From NCBI GenBank assembly GCA_038373885.1, contig JAWZYV010006179.1, positions 124,001 through 188,000 on the forward strand: a stretch of 64,000 nt of DNA, read 5' to 3'. This document shows, piece after piece, positions 46,600 to 58,241 of the stretch (its first letter is position 1; each line of letters begins with the position of its first letter). This stretch comes from Cheiracanthium punctorium (taxonomy: Eukaryota; Arthropoda; Arachnida; Araneae; Cheiracanthiidae). A program made the translations under genes and the position numbers. The notes beneath the pieces are model-generated. The model had not been told where the DNA came from, made no database searches, and saw only the letters and a program-made list of their open reading frames with translations.

Positions 46600-46840
46600 G
46601 CGTTTATTATAGCTAACGCACTGTATCGTAGGTTACTACAACATAGTCTTTCGTCGCTCGCACGTGCGATCGACCCGAGTGGACCTTTCAATCGGTCTCT
46701 GAGCAAAGACGCCCAGAGAGTGAGAGAGAGTTGCGGGGAAGCAAGGCGCTTTCGTTCGCATAATTTTATTGTGCTCGCTGCAGATTTTTTTGCCGTTATC
46801 TCCTCTGGATTCGCTCTTGGCTTGTTGCGTTCGATTAGTT
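46600..46840. promoter_or_regulatory. CpG-rich patch, possible promoter or 5' exon
   Basis: CpG dinucleotides (TCGTCGCTCGCACGTGCGAT and neighbours) are far denser here than elsewhere in the window. A GAGAGTGAGAGAGAG tract lies in the middle. A 93-codon plus-strand frame crosses it, but its protein is not recognisable. On the minus strand it would lie about 7 kb upstream of exon 2. A promoter is inferred from composition only; a CpG-containing repeat is the alternative. Confidence 0.3.
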
Positions 46841-48107
46841 AATCCATTTTTTTCATATTCTTATTATTTCTTAATTTTTATGATTTTTCATGACAGTATT
46901 TTTTACGAACTAGTGTGAATAATTAAGATGGTAGTCCAATAAGTGTTTCGGATCTACAACAATGACATTTTTCAATGTCATCCTTTGTAAAAAAAATTGA
47001 AAGAAGAAATCAAGACGATATTTTTGCTAAAACTTATCTTAGCGACGAAATGTAAGATCAAAGATGACTTGTTTTCTTTCAGTTGCGTGCATTGTTTTCC
47101 TTTAACTGCTGGAAATGCAAATATATTTTAACTTGTAAAGTGCGTCGTATCTGCATGTTTAATTTTCGAAATTAATTTTGTGAACCTCGATTTAAATAAC
47201 TCACGAGCCGCCACCGGAGTGAGATAGGAGAAAAAGTGATATACGAAGTTGTAGATCACATATGGTCAACCCCCGGTCAGCGGGCAGGATGTGGCTTGGC
47301 ACGGCTTTTGATCCGGCCGGTAGAACATTTCAAATTCCCTTAGAAAACCCATTTGAATCATTAAAAATATCATATAAATCCAACTTATATGACCTACGAC
47401 TTCTCTAAAAATCTAAAGTTTGGCCAGCAGATTTCTAAAGGTTTCCCATACCTGTTGTAGAGCATCATCGATTTAGGATAAAAAAAATTCCTTGTTTAAA
47501 TTAATGCAAAATATAGAACGGTTAAAACGCACGTTCGTGTTGTGATTTCAAACTCAAGGAAAACATGAATATGCTTTAGTTTAGGGGAAGTAATATAACA
47601 ACAGCATGTGAACGCGAGATTAAAACTGTTGTTCTGAAGAAGGGAATTCTAGAATTAATTTCTGGATACTAAGTAGAGTTTCAGGGATGGTTCTGTTTTT
47701 GATGATAGTGTATTTTGGAATGTAGAAATTCTTTTAACTCTACATCATACATTATAAAAAATAAAATATTTCCAGACACGAAAATATTTCGAAAGTTTTC
47801 AGTCTGTCTCAAAAGAATTAGTAGGAAAAAGGAAGCAATGCACCAAGCTTGGCCCATGCCTGTCCTAAAATCTGCAAAACCGGTAAAGTCTGTGAAATGC
47901 TCAGGTGAACAGGGAATTACTAACCCTACATTTTGATGATGTTTTACATTGGTGACTGTTAACGATTCAAGGTTGCAATTTATAGGGTCTTTCGTGAATT
48001 CAGTTGCTCACAATCGGTGATACAGAAAGTGCTCTATCTTCTTTGAAAAGAGAACATATTTTTCTTATAAGAATTAAAAAGTATCGTTACTTTAATTAAT
48101 AAGTTAC
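46841..48107. other. Unassigned DNA
   Basis: There is a slightly G+C-richer patch at 47200-47340 (GGTCAACCCCCGGTCAGCGG). No gene or matched ends are seen. Confidence 0.35.
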
Positions 48108-48201
48108 TTTAATTAATTAGTAAGACCACTTACTAATTAATTAAATTGGGCGGTTTTAATTAATTAGTAAAGTATTTAAGACTAATTAATTAAAATCGCC
48201 C
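48108..48201. repeat. Two adjacent near-perfect hairpins
   Basis: Hairpin 1 (48108-48145) has a perfect 17-bp stem, TTTAATTAATTAGTAAG, with loop ACCA. Hairpin 2 (48148-48201) has a 20-bp stem, GGGCGGTTTTAATTAATTAG, pairing with one G-T mismatch around a 14-base loop. Both share the TTAATTAATTAG core. This could be the centre of a palindromic MITE, but no target duplication is apparent. Confidence 0.7.
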
Positions 48202-50220
48202 ACTTTGATTTTAGTTTCTTTCTGATTCAGATCTTTGTGATTTTCTGTCTTTGCTAATATTAATGTTTCCCTTGAAAAAGCAATTAATTATATTTCAAGC
48301 CACCACATTCAATTTTATTAAGGCCACATTTACCATAGCTACATGTTATCATATCCAACTAAGTAAGAGAAGCTCGCAATGATTCTCAATTAGAATGCTA
48401 TTGGTTTTAGTGTACCTTAAAATATTTTTTGTGTTTATAAAACGTCTGAATTTTGCTAGGCGCAGCTGAGGAATAAATTCGAAAAAGTAATATTTTCATT
48501 CAAAATATATACAATGGAAGGAGTGAATGGTTTTGTGGTGAATTTTTAAAACTAATTCCATCTAACCTGTCAAACGATAAGGAACTGCATCTATTACGCA
48601 AGGCATCTCATCTTGCGTTTATTATATTTTGCTTCGTATGCAATTAATCATTTGCTTTTATCCAGTCCACGCCTGCTGTCATAGATTCAAAAGCTAAACG
48701 AAGAATGGTAATAAAGATCGATTTGAGCTCATACGGAAAATTTAATAAAAGATAAACCTAAACAAAGGGGTGCAGTTATTTATATTTTACTAACTTCTTT
48801 AAGTTTTGATACAATTGGGCATCATGCTGTTCTTAAAATTAAATTAAATCTGTCATAAGAAATTATATCCTTTTACAGACCATATATATTTCACTGAAAC
48901 GTAGCATGTTTAAGAATGTAACAATCAAATTATGCTACATGATTTTCATAGAAGATTTATTTAATTAATGCCATTTTAACCTAGTATTTAAAAATTCAGG
49001 TGTTAATTCCTGATTATGCCTAATGATAATCGACAGATGAAAATGAATATGACTGTCAAAAAATTAAACCATTACAAATTCAGTTAGTTTTTTATGTAAA
49101 GCAGTTTTGCCTCTTCTTTTTAAATTTTTATTTATTTCACAAAAATTTAATTAAAAAGGTTAGATGATATGCCTCTAAAATAATTACTATGTTGTAGAAT
49201 TTTAACATTATTAGATTGCTGTGCTGTTAAAATTTGAGCAATGTCTTTTTTTCAACGAAGGTATTTTAATTTACATTTTTAATGACCTATTATCAACAAA
49301 TAATTAAAACCTGATGTAAAGCTACTTGTTAGCCAAAAATATTTGCATTTTCTGGTTAAGAACAGTTCTTTGATGTATATAAGATATGAAAATTGTTATT
49401 TACCGATAAACCAAATTGAATACACGCGTTCTTAAACTTGCGACCAATATAATGACTAAGGACAAAATCATATTATAAATAATTAAATAGGAAAAATAAT
49501 TACAAAATTAAAAAAAACATAAATGCGTAATCAAATCTCAGTCAGACGATACAATTTAAAATTGCATTGAATTTTAAAATTAAATATAGTTTTTGAGGTC
49601 ATATCTATGGTAATACAACATATTACAGAACTGTACAATATTCCACTTTAAATCAACGTACGAAAGTCACTCCACTGATGATTTATTATCATATGAGTTA
49701 GGTAAATAAATAAAATTTCCATACTATGCAAATACATATTAATTTTATCTTAATGTTCGTAAAATATATACCTCCTATCGCTTTATGTAAATTGCCGTCA
49801 GTAATTATAAAACTCAATTAAATGGAAAATAACCTACCTTAAACGAGTCACTTGAAGCACTTTTAAAACCTATTTCTAATTTCTATTCAACCAAGGTTCT
49901 TAGACTCCATAAAATTTGAAATAGTATCGTGGACATCAGGTATAGAGATTAAAACTTTATCCAGAAACATGTCCGTGATAGTAAAACTCGCAGAGAAAAA
50001 TAGTCAGTGAATATTTTAAATTTGTGAAATGCACAGTACAGTACAATGTCTACGATGCTGCTTCAATTTTTTATACAATATATATGTAACAAAATACATC
50101 ATGGATAGGTTTTGCCGACTGTTGCGACTTCTACATTTTTTTCCCCGACTCGGCCATTTGCCACACAGGCATAGCCCACTAGTAAAGCTGGAAGTATTTG
50201 CCATTTTATCATTTGAATAG
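48202..50220. other. Unassigned A+T-rich DNA
   Basis: I found no exon, RNA gene or paired termini. Confidence 0.4.
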
Positions 50221-50228
50221 GCGATCAT

Positions 50229-50403
50229 CAGGGGCGTAGCCAGAAATTTTTCATGGGGGGGGGTGTTACGACTACTACAACTCATATATATGTATACGTG
50301 TGTGTGACAATGTAGTGAAGAATATACATTTTGCATGGCAAAAAATTCCTCATGGGGGGGTTATGACCCCCCTAACCCCCCCCCCCCCGTGGCTACGCCC
50401 CTG
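50229..50403. mobile_element. Young hAT-like MITE, 'GGGGCGTAGCCA' family
   Basis: A 175-bp element starts CAGGGGCGTAGCCA and ends with the complementary TGGCTACGCCCCTG. Exact 8-bp target duplications GCGATCAT stand at 50221-50228 and 50404-50411. Poly-G and poly-C runs sit beside the ends and a (TA)(TG) stretch in the middle. Perfect ends and duplications make it one of the most recent insertions here. The frames at 50016-50336 are shadows. Confidence 0.85.
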
Positions 50404-50411
50404 GCGATCAT

Positions 50412-53061
50412 CGTTACATTAAAGGGACAGACGATGCAAGTCTAAGGTTCTATTTTCTAAATATCATGTCCTAAAGGTATTCCCATGACTTTTTCTGAAA
50501 TGTCTCTTTTTCTGAAATTAACAGAAACAGTTATCTTTTTAAGGCAAGGAGTCCTCCAATCCACATGTTAAGGAGTGGATTCTAATCGAGAGGACATTTC
50601 ATTATATTTTCTTCAGATATCTTCGAATTAGTTAGCCTAGTCTTCAGAATTTACATCCTGCAGGAATTTAGCTTATTTTTTTAATAACTTTCATTTTAAC
50701 CTAGAGAGAAGTTTCCTGGATGAACGCACATAAATTCATACTTATAGTGCATGATATTTTGATATGGTGTTGGTCGAAATAATTTGATGAATTGATCAGT
50801 CTACTTTTGCAAGCTATTTAATACTTAATTTTTATCTAGTGCAAGAATTCAAATACAAGATTTTTTTTAAACGAAATGTATATGCATGTGCAATTCAAGC
50901 AAAACTTGGAGGTATGTTTTTTTTATCTTCTACTGCGACCCTTAACCCAACAAGCTTACTAATAAGTGCATGATTTACCGATATAAAATATTACCTAATA
51001 AAAATAGATAATCTGTATGTGTCATATTTTATGTTGTGCTTCAGCAAACCCTTAAAAATCAATAACTAAAAAACTGTTGTAGATAACATCTGTAGAATTT
51101 TTTGCAAAACAAAAATAAACGAAAGTTTTAAAATGATAATGTAAGCACAGATCCGAATATAGCATTAATTACAATTTGATTAATTTAATATTTCACTTTA
51201 AAAACGAAAATAAATTATCCCAAACTAATGGAAATTGTAGAGTTTATAATTTAAAATCGATATTGCATTTCTGACAGATGGTTATGACACATGTAAGATA
51301 ATCATGGAAACTGGAGCAGCTGTGTCACGAAACAAAATTCTATGTACGATAATTACTTCCCTGTTGTCATCCCAGAGAGAAAATCGTAGTTTAATCTCAT
51401 ATTACTGTACATCAAGTTATTTTCATTAAAACCTCAATAATTTATGATAGAATAAATGAAATACTTATTTAATTAGAAACGATTATGCTGCACACAACTC
51501 TTAGTTTGAGAACATTCAATCAAGAAGAACGGATTACTCTTTGAATAAATCCTTTATAATTTTTAATAGTATAAATTTTTTTAATTAGTTTTCAGTTGCC
51601 GAAATTCGAACTTTAAAAATAGTTTTCTTTTTTCCTTTTTGTAACTATAATTTTTTTGAAACTTGTATGAAAAGGAAAAAGAGTTTTGGAACTCTCGTTA
51701 AACATCTTAAGTATGGAGCATTTTTAAATTTTTGGATATATCTGCTTTTGGATATATATTTATTGTGATTTTATTTAGTCTAAAAGTAATCCACTACCTG
51801 TTAAACAATCAAATTCTGTATTTTTTAAATGTAAATTGGCTATGTATAGCTTTTGCTATGGACACTAAAAGTTGTGTGTTGCCATATACTAAGGTTTGGT
51901 GATTTTTCACCAAATGTGGCCTCATATTGCCAGTGCATCGCAATTTCATACCGTCTCTGACCAAAATTTATCGATCAGCTCTGAGAACGAGATATGTGAA
52001 CTAGTATTTACAGCTAAATTCGGCGTTATTTCACCTACAGTATCCAATCCTTTAGCGATATCCGAAAGATGGTGAAATTGTTAATTTGACTTTGCGGATT
52101 TTGGATATCATTTGCTCTTCTGAGGCTCAATTTAGTCTAAAATTAATGTTCTACGGATTAAGTAATGAAATTTTTCTTTTATTTCATGCCAAATCGGTTA
52201 ATTACAGCACATGTCGTGAACACAATTCCCATTGGATAGAAAAATATTTTGGAAATTTTCAGGTAAATGAAGAAATAAATGCGAAAAATTAAAAATCGCC
52301 GGACCGTAAATTTTAAAATCTATATAATTTGAATTCCGAAATATAATAGCTTCAAGATCAGTTAGGATATCTCCTATTGAGCCCCAAATTTGTAAGTCCA
52401 CCATTTTTGGTGGACTAACAGTCGCGCACGTAGATTTTGCATTGATCTTTTCTTATATAAATGGGTTTTTTTTTCAGAATTTTGAATTAATTAATTAAAA
52501 AATTTTTAGCATTTGAAAATCCGAAAACTTTCAGCTAACTCAACTAATGCATACACAATTTACCCGTCTAACAAAATACGTTTTACTGTAAATCAATACG
52601 ATGTAAGGAATCGCTCAGGAAACGAAATTATAATTTTTAATGGAATTCCAATTACATATTTTTATGCATATATGATAACGAAAGCGAGGCCTATAATATG
52701 GTGAAATTAAGTCAGATAACGCTTGTCTGCTATGTCGAGACTCTTTTACAACTTAGTGACTGCTTAAATCTATCGTGAAACTTTAGTTCCATTCATTAAA
52801 CACTGCAGTGTGTATGAGAAACTTCTTGTCTGTTTGAAAAATGCATGAAGAGGAAACGGGAAATTTTGAAGATGTACCATCTGCAGTAGTATGCACGCAA
52901 AAACAGCTAAATTTACTCGCGCAATTCATTTAATTTTGTCATTTACAGTATTTAAAAGGTGACATTTAAATGCAGTTAAAACATTTAAAAACTTCTTTAC
53001 GACATTTGTATTGATCAGACCGTTTTGAACACTTTTCTCAGCTATACTATTTATATCAAAA
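50412..53061. other. Unassigned DNA with one perfect hairpin
   Basis: AGTCCACCATTTTTGGTGGACT at 52394-52415 has 9-bp perfect arms. The frames at 52086-52292 and 52513-52704 have no recognisable motif. Confidence 0.4.
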
Positions 53062-53063
53062 TA

Positions 53064-53617
53064 CTAGGGGCATTCAAAAAGTAAGTTAGACTTGTTCCTC
53101 CACGGATGGCAGCATTGCGAAACAAGACCGAAGCTTAATCAGACGATAGTTCAGTTCTATGGCTTCCAACCGTAGCAATTTCATTCGGATAGTGAAAATC
53201 GTTGGTGCGTACTACGAGAAGGAAATGCCGCGTAAACTGGAAGCTTACTCCAACGTTGAAGTACGCTGCACACTACGTTTTTGTAGGGCAAAACGCTTCA
53301 AGCAAGGGCATTGTCCTCTTGTATGACAATGCAAGACCTCACTAGGCACGCACAACACAGGATTTTGCTCGCAGCTTTGGCTGGGAGGTCTGACAGCATC
53401 CACCGTACAATCCCGAACTGGCACACCTTGGAGTAAGCTTCCAGTTTACGCGGCATTTCCTTCTCGTAGTACGCACCAACGATTCTCACTATCCGAATGA
53501 AATTGCTACCGTTGGAAGCCGTGGAACTGAACTATCGTCTGATTAAGCTTTCGTCTTGTTTCGCAATGTTGCCATCCGTGGAGGAACAAGTGTAACTTAC
53601 TTTTAGAATGCCCGTTG
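53064..53617. mobile_element. Foldback mariner, internally deleted
   Basis: Arms of about 185 bases, starting CTAGGGGCATTCAAAAAGTA at the left and inverted at the right, enclose a short centre. TA lies just outside (53062-53063 and 53618-53619). Each arm carries the start of a transposase frame (IRIVGAYYEKEMPRKLEAYS in the right arm, minus strand). The centre retains VLLYDNARPH and FGWE near 53315-53390, a mariner block with the second catalytic Asp in 'DNARPH'. The rest of the catalytic domain is gone. Copying one end, with its coding start, into an inverted arm explains why the same N-terminus reads from both strands. Confidence 0.85.
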
Positions 53618-53619
53618 TA

Positions 53620-54207
53620 CATTGAGCAAAACATGGAAAGCAAATTTTTAAAAATCTTCGCTATTTGAGAAGTAGAAAATCCCATAAAGTTCGTCGTTGC
53701 ATTCAAATGCTAAGAATATCTAAAAGGACAGATTTGAAATATTGCTTTCATGCGAAATATAATATTGCATGGATTAAACTCCCAATAAAGCATATTAAAT
53801 ATCTTCCATTGTTTGGAGCCAATTTTAATGCTAGAAGAAATTTCATTGCAGTTAAAAAGTTTAGCAACAGATACACGCCTAAGTGTTTTTTTTTTATAAA
53901 TATTTCTTAAAAAAATTAAAACTACAACATTCTATGATTAAGTCGTAATAAGTTCCGTAACTAAGTAACTAAGGCACATTCGCAATATATCAATGAAAAA
54001 TGCTAAAAAATATATGACAGTCATAAAATGGATAACATAGTGTGACAAATAAAATTTTTAATGGAAAAATTATATATTATATCAGGGATCTACAACTTAT
54101 CGCTCGCAGGCTGGTCTTGACGGTTGTTTCATTGCCCCCGTGAACTCCTTAATACAATCGATTTGCATGCACTACATTTGTTTATCATTTGCATGGACAC
54201 TTTGCTT
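53620..54207. other. Unassigned DNA
   Basis: The 81-codon plus-strand frame at 53665-53910 shows no known motif. CAGGGATCTACAACTTATCG near 54083 resembles a hAT terminus, but no partner end was found. Confidence 0.35.
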
Positions 54208-54505
54208 TTGTTGTTGTTGTGAACATGCATATTGGACTTGTGTGCTTGGCTCACAAGTCCACACAAGTCCAAGGCTCACAATACCACTTATAAATCATCG
54301 TTAGACGGACAATACAAGGGGGAGTTCCGTCCGTGAACGTCTTTCTAAGGGTCCTCTAACTCCTATTCACGCAAAGTTTAGGAGAAAAATACGAAAACTC
54401 CGAACGGTTTGGTCAACGGACGCACGATGGGACACGAACCCGGCACCTTCACACTTCGCCTGTCTACCATTTCTAGTGACTTAACCACTATGCCATGGTG
54501 AGGCC
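54208..54505 (-). mobile_element. SINE, copy 6, near complete
   Basis: From 54505 on the minus strand, CACCATGGCATAGTGGTTAA gives a good A box and GGTGCCGGGTTCGTGTCCC a good B box. The body then carries ACCAAACCGTTCGGAGTTTT, shared with copy 2, and the element ends in a (CAA)n tail (TTG repeats, 54209-54221). A 12-bp hairpin, TGGACTTGTGTG/CACACAAGTCCA, lies in the 3' part. The body differs from copies 1, 3, 4 and 5, so this is a second subfamily with a related head. Confidence 0.75.
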
Positions 54506-54512
54506 ATTCTGT

Positions 54513-56284
54513 TATTCACATATATTTTGGGAATGAATAACAACAACAACAAACCAAGAAATTTTTAAAATGCATTTTGGAGATTAAAGCAATGGATAAT
54601 GAATATTTTTTTCTTTAATCATACAAGAATTGATATTCTTAATGCAGATTTTGTCTGAAAGTATAAAAAATGATAAATTTTGTGCTTATAAAATCATATA
54701 AACGAGAGATAACATGAAATATGTCTTTTTCTAGAAATCAGATATCAAGAATGCCGGGAGTACAACACATGATAAATGTTCCGAACCAGCTAGTTTGACA
54801 TGGAAAACATTAAATATGAAATGCTAAAATTGTGCGTAGATTCTATGGTCTTCTTTCATCTATGAACTGTATACGTTTAAAAAATATCATCATGGCATAC
54901 ATTCATCATTTGTTGAAAATAACCTGCGGCATTAACTTTCGAATAAAATCGTCGATGATGATCGATGAAAGTATCTCAGTGTTTTGAAGCGACATGCTTA
55001 GGAAGCTATTTGAGGCTGATGAAAGGCTATATATGAGAAGTGTAATGGTAAACATTATAAAATAAGCAAGCGTACACTCATCAATCTATATACTATTATG
55101 GTAGTCTATTATTCACAGACGAAAAGGCAGTTATTTTAACTTTAATTAATTGGGTTCACAGTTTATTTGTTATTATATCTCAAATGAAAGGATTTAACTT
55201 TATTTAACTCTTTGAGCATCCGCATGAAGATTTCTGGTGATTGTGCAAAAAATATAATTTTCAGGGTGATAGTTATTAACTTTTGGTCGAAGTAATTTTA
55301 CTTCCTAAATGAATACCACTAGTTATCGTATACAGGTCATGTTTCAAGCCAGACGTTTAACTTTGAAATTTAACTATGGCGAATAATCCAAAACAGATCG
55401 TTTTGTTATACCAATATCTGCGATGCTCAAACGGTTTATTTATTATTATCATTTTTTATTAGCAGTTATTATTTGACAATATTCTGGCTCATACACATGA
55501 CAAATTTTGTTTAGGGACCACAGTTCACAGTATAATGCTCAGAGCCACATAGCTGTCTTATACGAGAATTTGGTTAGTAAACTAGTCATAATAGTCAAAA
55601 GGCCGAAAGCAGATATTGTTTCTCCAAAAGTGCGCATAGCAGATATTGTTTAGACAACGACAATATGCAGATTCGACTCGAATTATTTTAAAAAGGATAA
55701 TCATTTACTAATATACACATTCCAGTATGGATGATGCTTGGTTTGGCATATGATGTGGTTTAATATGCAAGCTAGCACATTTTGTTTTAGAAAACTCATG
55801 TCTAGAGAGAATAAACTGGTGGTGGCATTTATGAATGATATATCACTTGCTCTTGTGCACTGATAATAAAACATATGTAGTTCGTCTGATTAATTATAGA
55901 TGTCGTTACTGTTAAAAGACGTTAGATGGGAGAAATGTCCATACCACAAGGGCTCTTTTATATTGAGTGACTGAGAAAGTGAAACTGGGATTAGGTTGCT
56001 GATTAAACAGCAGATATTCCTAAAAGTTAACGTAATCTAAATAAATTCCCACTGCATGTATTATAAGAAATCGTCAAGTATTTCAGTGTAAAGATAGAAA
56101 CTGCTACTGTGCGTCAAGTGCTATAAAGTCAAGATTCATATTAACATCATGGAAGTATGACATAACTTCATTTCAAAAGTCGGCATTCGCAGATTTGTTG
56201 CCGCAGAAACTGCTTTAAATATAAATTGAATTTTTGAGATTGTACATTTATTAAGATTGTATACATCATTTTTTATCATTATAC
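54513..56284. other. Unassigned DNA
   Basis: A+T-rich with scattered chance frames. I see nothing with matched ends or splice signals. Confidence 0.4.
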
Positions 56285-56292
56285 ATATAGGA

Positions 56293-57001
56293 CAGGGATG
56301 GGCAAACTTTTTCGGTCGCGGGCCAAAAATCGAAAAAAAAAGTTTGGTGGGCCAAAATAATTTTTTCTAAACTTTCAAGAACAATATACAAGTATTACAA
56401 TTTAAATATCTTAATGAGATGAATGAAATTGCGATTTCATTTTTAAAAGTTCCTTATATTGAGGTTCGAAGTGAGATGCACTGATTCTAAGGAACGAGGC
56501 TAAATGCTCATCTGACAGTCTACTTCTGAAAGAATTCTCTCTAAGGTTCATAGTTGAAAACACTTGTTCTCATATATAAGATGAAGCAAACATAGCGCTG
56601 ATTTTCTGGGCGTGAGATATTAAATTTAGGAAACTTACTTTCGATAATGATTTGTAAAACTCTGGCATATTTAGAAACAACTGATTGAGATGATTGTTAG
56701 ATTGCAATTCAATTAATTCAAGCTGCAAATCTGACCTCACTGCTTCACAATTTACATTGAAAGGCATGGTAAAAATATCCAATTCTATTTGAATGGCACT
56801 GAAATCTTGAAATCTGCGTTCGAACTCAAAATGCACTTTTTTCAAGTCATCTTCATAATTCTTAATATGGATATATAATATATAAATATATATATTCTTT
56901 CAATTTCCGTCAGACCGGCTAATTGAAATTCCACCCACGGACCGGATAAATTCTTAAGGGGGGCCGGATTTGGCCCGTGGGCCGTAGTTTGTCCATCCCT
57001 G
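56293..57001 (-). mobile_element. hAT element, internally deleted, with perfect target duplication
   Basis: Ends are CAGGGATGGGCAAAC and GTTTGTCCATCCCTG, complementary but for one position. Perfect 8-bp duplications ATATAGGA stand at 56285-56292 and 57002-57009. The sub-terminal parts (GCGGGCCAAAAA and GGCCCGTGGGCC) are typical of this hAT group. The 709-bp copy keeps only the 3' part of the transposase gene, on the minus strand. Confidence 0.9.
56411..56845 (-). pseudogene. hAT transposase C-terminal dimerisation domain
   Basis: The minus-strand frame opens with FEFERRFQDF, continues LQLELIELQSNNHLNQLF and FYKSLSKVSFLNLISHAQKI, and ends the first part with MFASSYI. An in-frame TGA (56570-56572) then stands where this family normally has a Cys codon. 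Beyond it EQVFSTMNLRENSFRSRLSD and EHLASFLRIS continue without frameshift to a TAA at 56411. The pattern (RF.DF, LQ.ELI.LQ, FY..L, A..I..MF, E..FS.MN, R.RL.D.HL) is that of the hAT dimerisation region of GTF2IRD2/ZBED-like transposases. The RNase H-like catalytic core with its DDE residues is mostly absent, so no active enzyme is possible. The single stop fits a recently inactivated source. Confidence 0.85.
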
Positions 57002-57178
57002 ATATAGGATAAGGTGGCCCAAAATAATACTAGTGGACGAAAAGATCGCATATGTTTTCTTAGATAGCTTAAACATAAACTAGTTGTGCCTTGTGAAGAC
57101 GAAACAATGATGATATTCAATCGGTCATAATATTACGCGTCTAAATAGAATTCTTTCAAAATTGGGTTTTATAAGATA

Positions 57179-58225
57179 CTAGCTGAAGTACCCGTTCTTC
57201 GCACGGGAATGAATGGACTTTTTGATATTACGATTTGTGGTGATTACTATTCATTGTAATAAACAGATATAGCAAAATTGATATCGCGTTATATTGTGTT
57301 CAATAATCATGCATACCGAATTTCAAGGCAATCGTTTGTACGGTGCAGAAGGCGATGCGACGTAGCGCAATCTAGTGGCGAGTTTTAGCAAAACGGATAT
57401 GGCGAAAATATTCTTCGCATTCAGATATCGATGTATACGAATTTTCATGACGATCGGCTGAATAGTCCTGAAGTTCATGTGTGGACGCAACATCGAGTGG
57501 CAAGTTATAGGAAAATGGATAGCGCCAAACTCATCCCCGTGTTCAAATATCTATGTATACCTATTTTCATAGCAATCAGTTACCATCTAGTGGTCAGTTA
57601 ACCATCTAGTGATTAATTAAAGTAATGATTTGCTACAGCGCCGTCAAGAGGCGAGTTGTAGCAAAATAGATAACGCCAAAATATTCTCATTGTTGAAATA
57701 GCTATGTATACTGATTTTCATAGCGACCGTTTGAATGGTCAGGAATTTGGCCTGCTGCAGGGTCATCTAGTGCCGAGTTAAAACAATAATGCATTGCAGT
57801 GCCATCTAATGGTGAGTAACATCAAAAGGAACACAGTTAGAATATATTTTTTGTGCTCAAATGTGTAAGTATAAAAATTTTTATGCCGATCAGTCGAACG
57901 GTAAAGAGGTTGATGCGTTGCAGTGCCATTTAACGGAAAGTTACAGCAAAATGGATAGTGAAAAATATTCTCCGTGTTCTAACATCCGCGTGTACCAAAT
58001 TTCATCGAAATGGGTTGGACGATATTCGCATAGCAAACGGCTAAACGGAATATAATTCGACGTTCTGCTGCGGCACCTAGTGGCAAGTTAGAGGAAAACG
58101 TATAGCATAAAAACCTTCTCCATGATAAAAGACTTAGGTGAACCAAATTTCATGGTAATCGGTGAAATGGTGCTGAGTTTTTCAACCTCCTACACACATA
58201 CCAACATTCATTTTTATCTATCACC
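57179..58225 (-). mobile_element. Helitron H1, minus orientation, with internal tandem repeats
   Basis: On the minus strand the element ends with the stem CCCGT..ACGGG, then TACTTCAGCTAG, and the next host base is T. This is a textbook Helitron 3' end: hairpin about 11 bases before CTAG. The 5' end near 58225 is worn (TAGATAAAAATGAATGTTGG on the minus strand). Seven or eight degenerate units carrying ATCTAGTGGCGAGTTA-like words, about 100-150 bases apart, fill the interior. No Rep/helicase is encoded. The first 400 bases recur almost unchanged at 63235. Confidence 0.8.
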
Positions 58226-58241
58226 AGTCTTATTATATATA

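Noticed and set aside
52394..52415. Perfect hairpin resembling a bacterial terminator
   Set aside because: This is eukaryotic DNA and no transcription unit ends here. It is more likely a transposon relic or chance palindrome.
54083..54150. CAGGGATCTACAACTTATCG as a hAT left terminus
   Set aside because: No complementary right end or 8-bp duplication could be found nearby.
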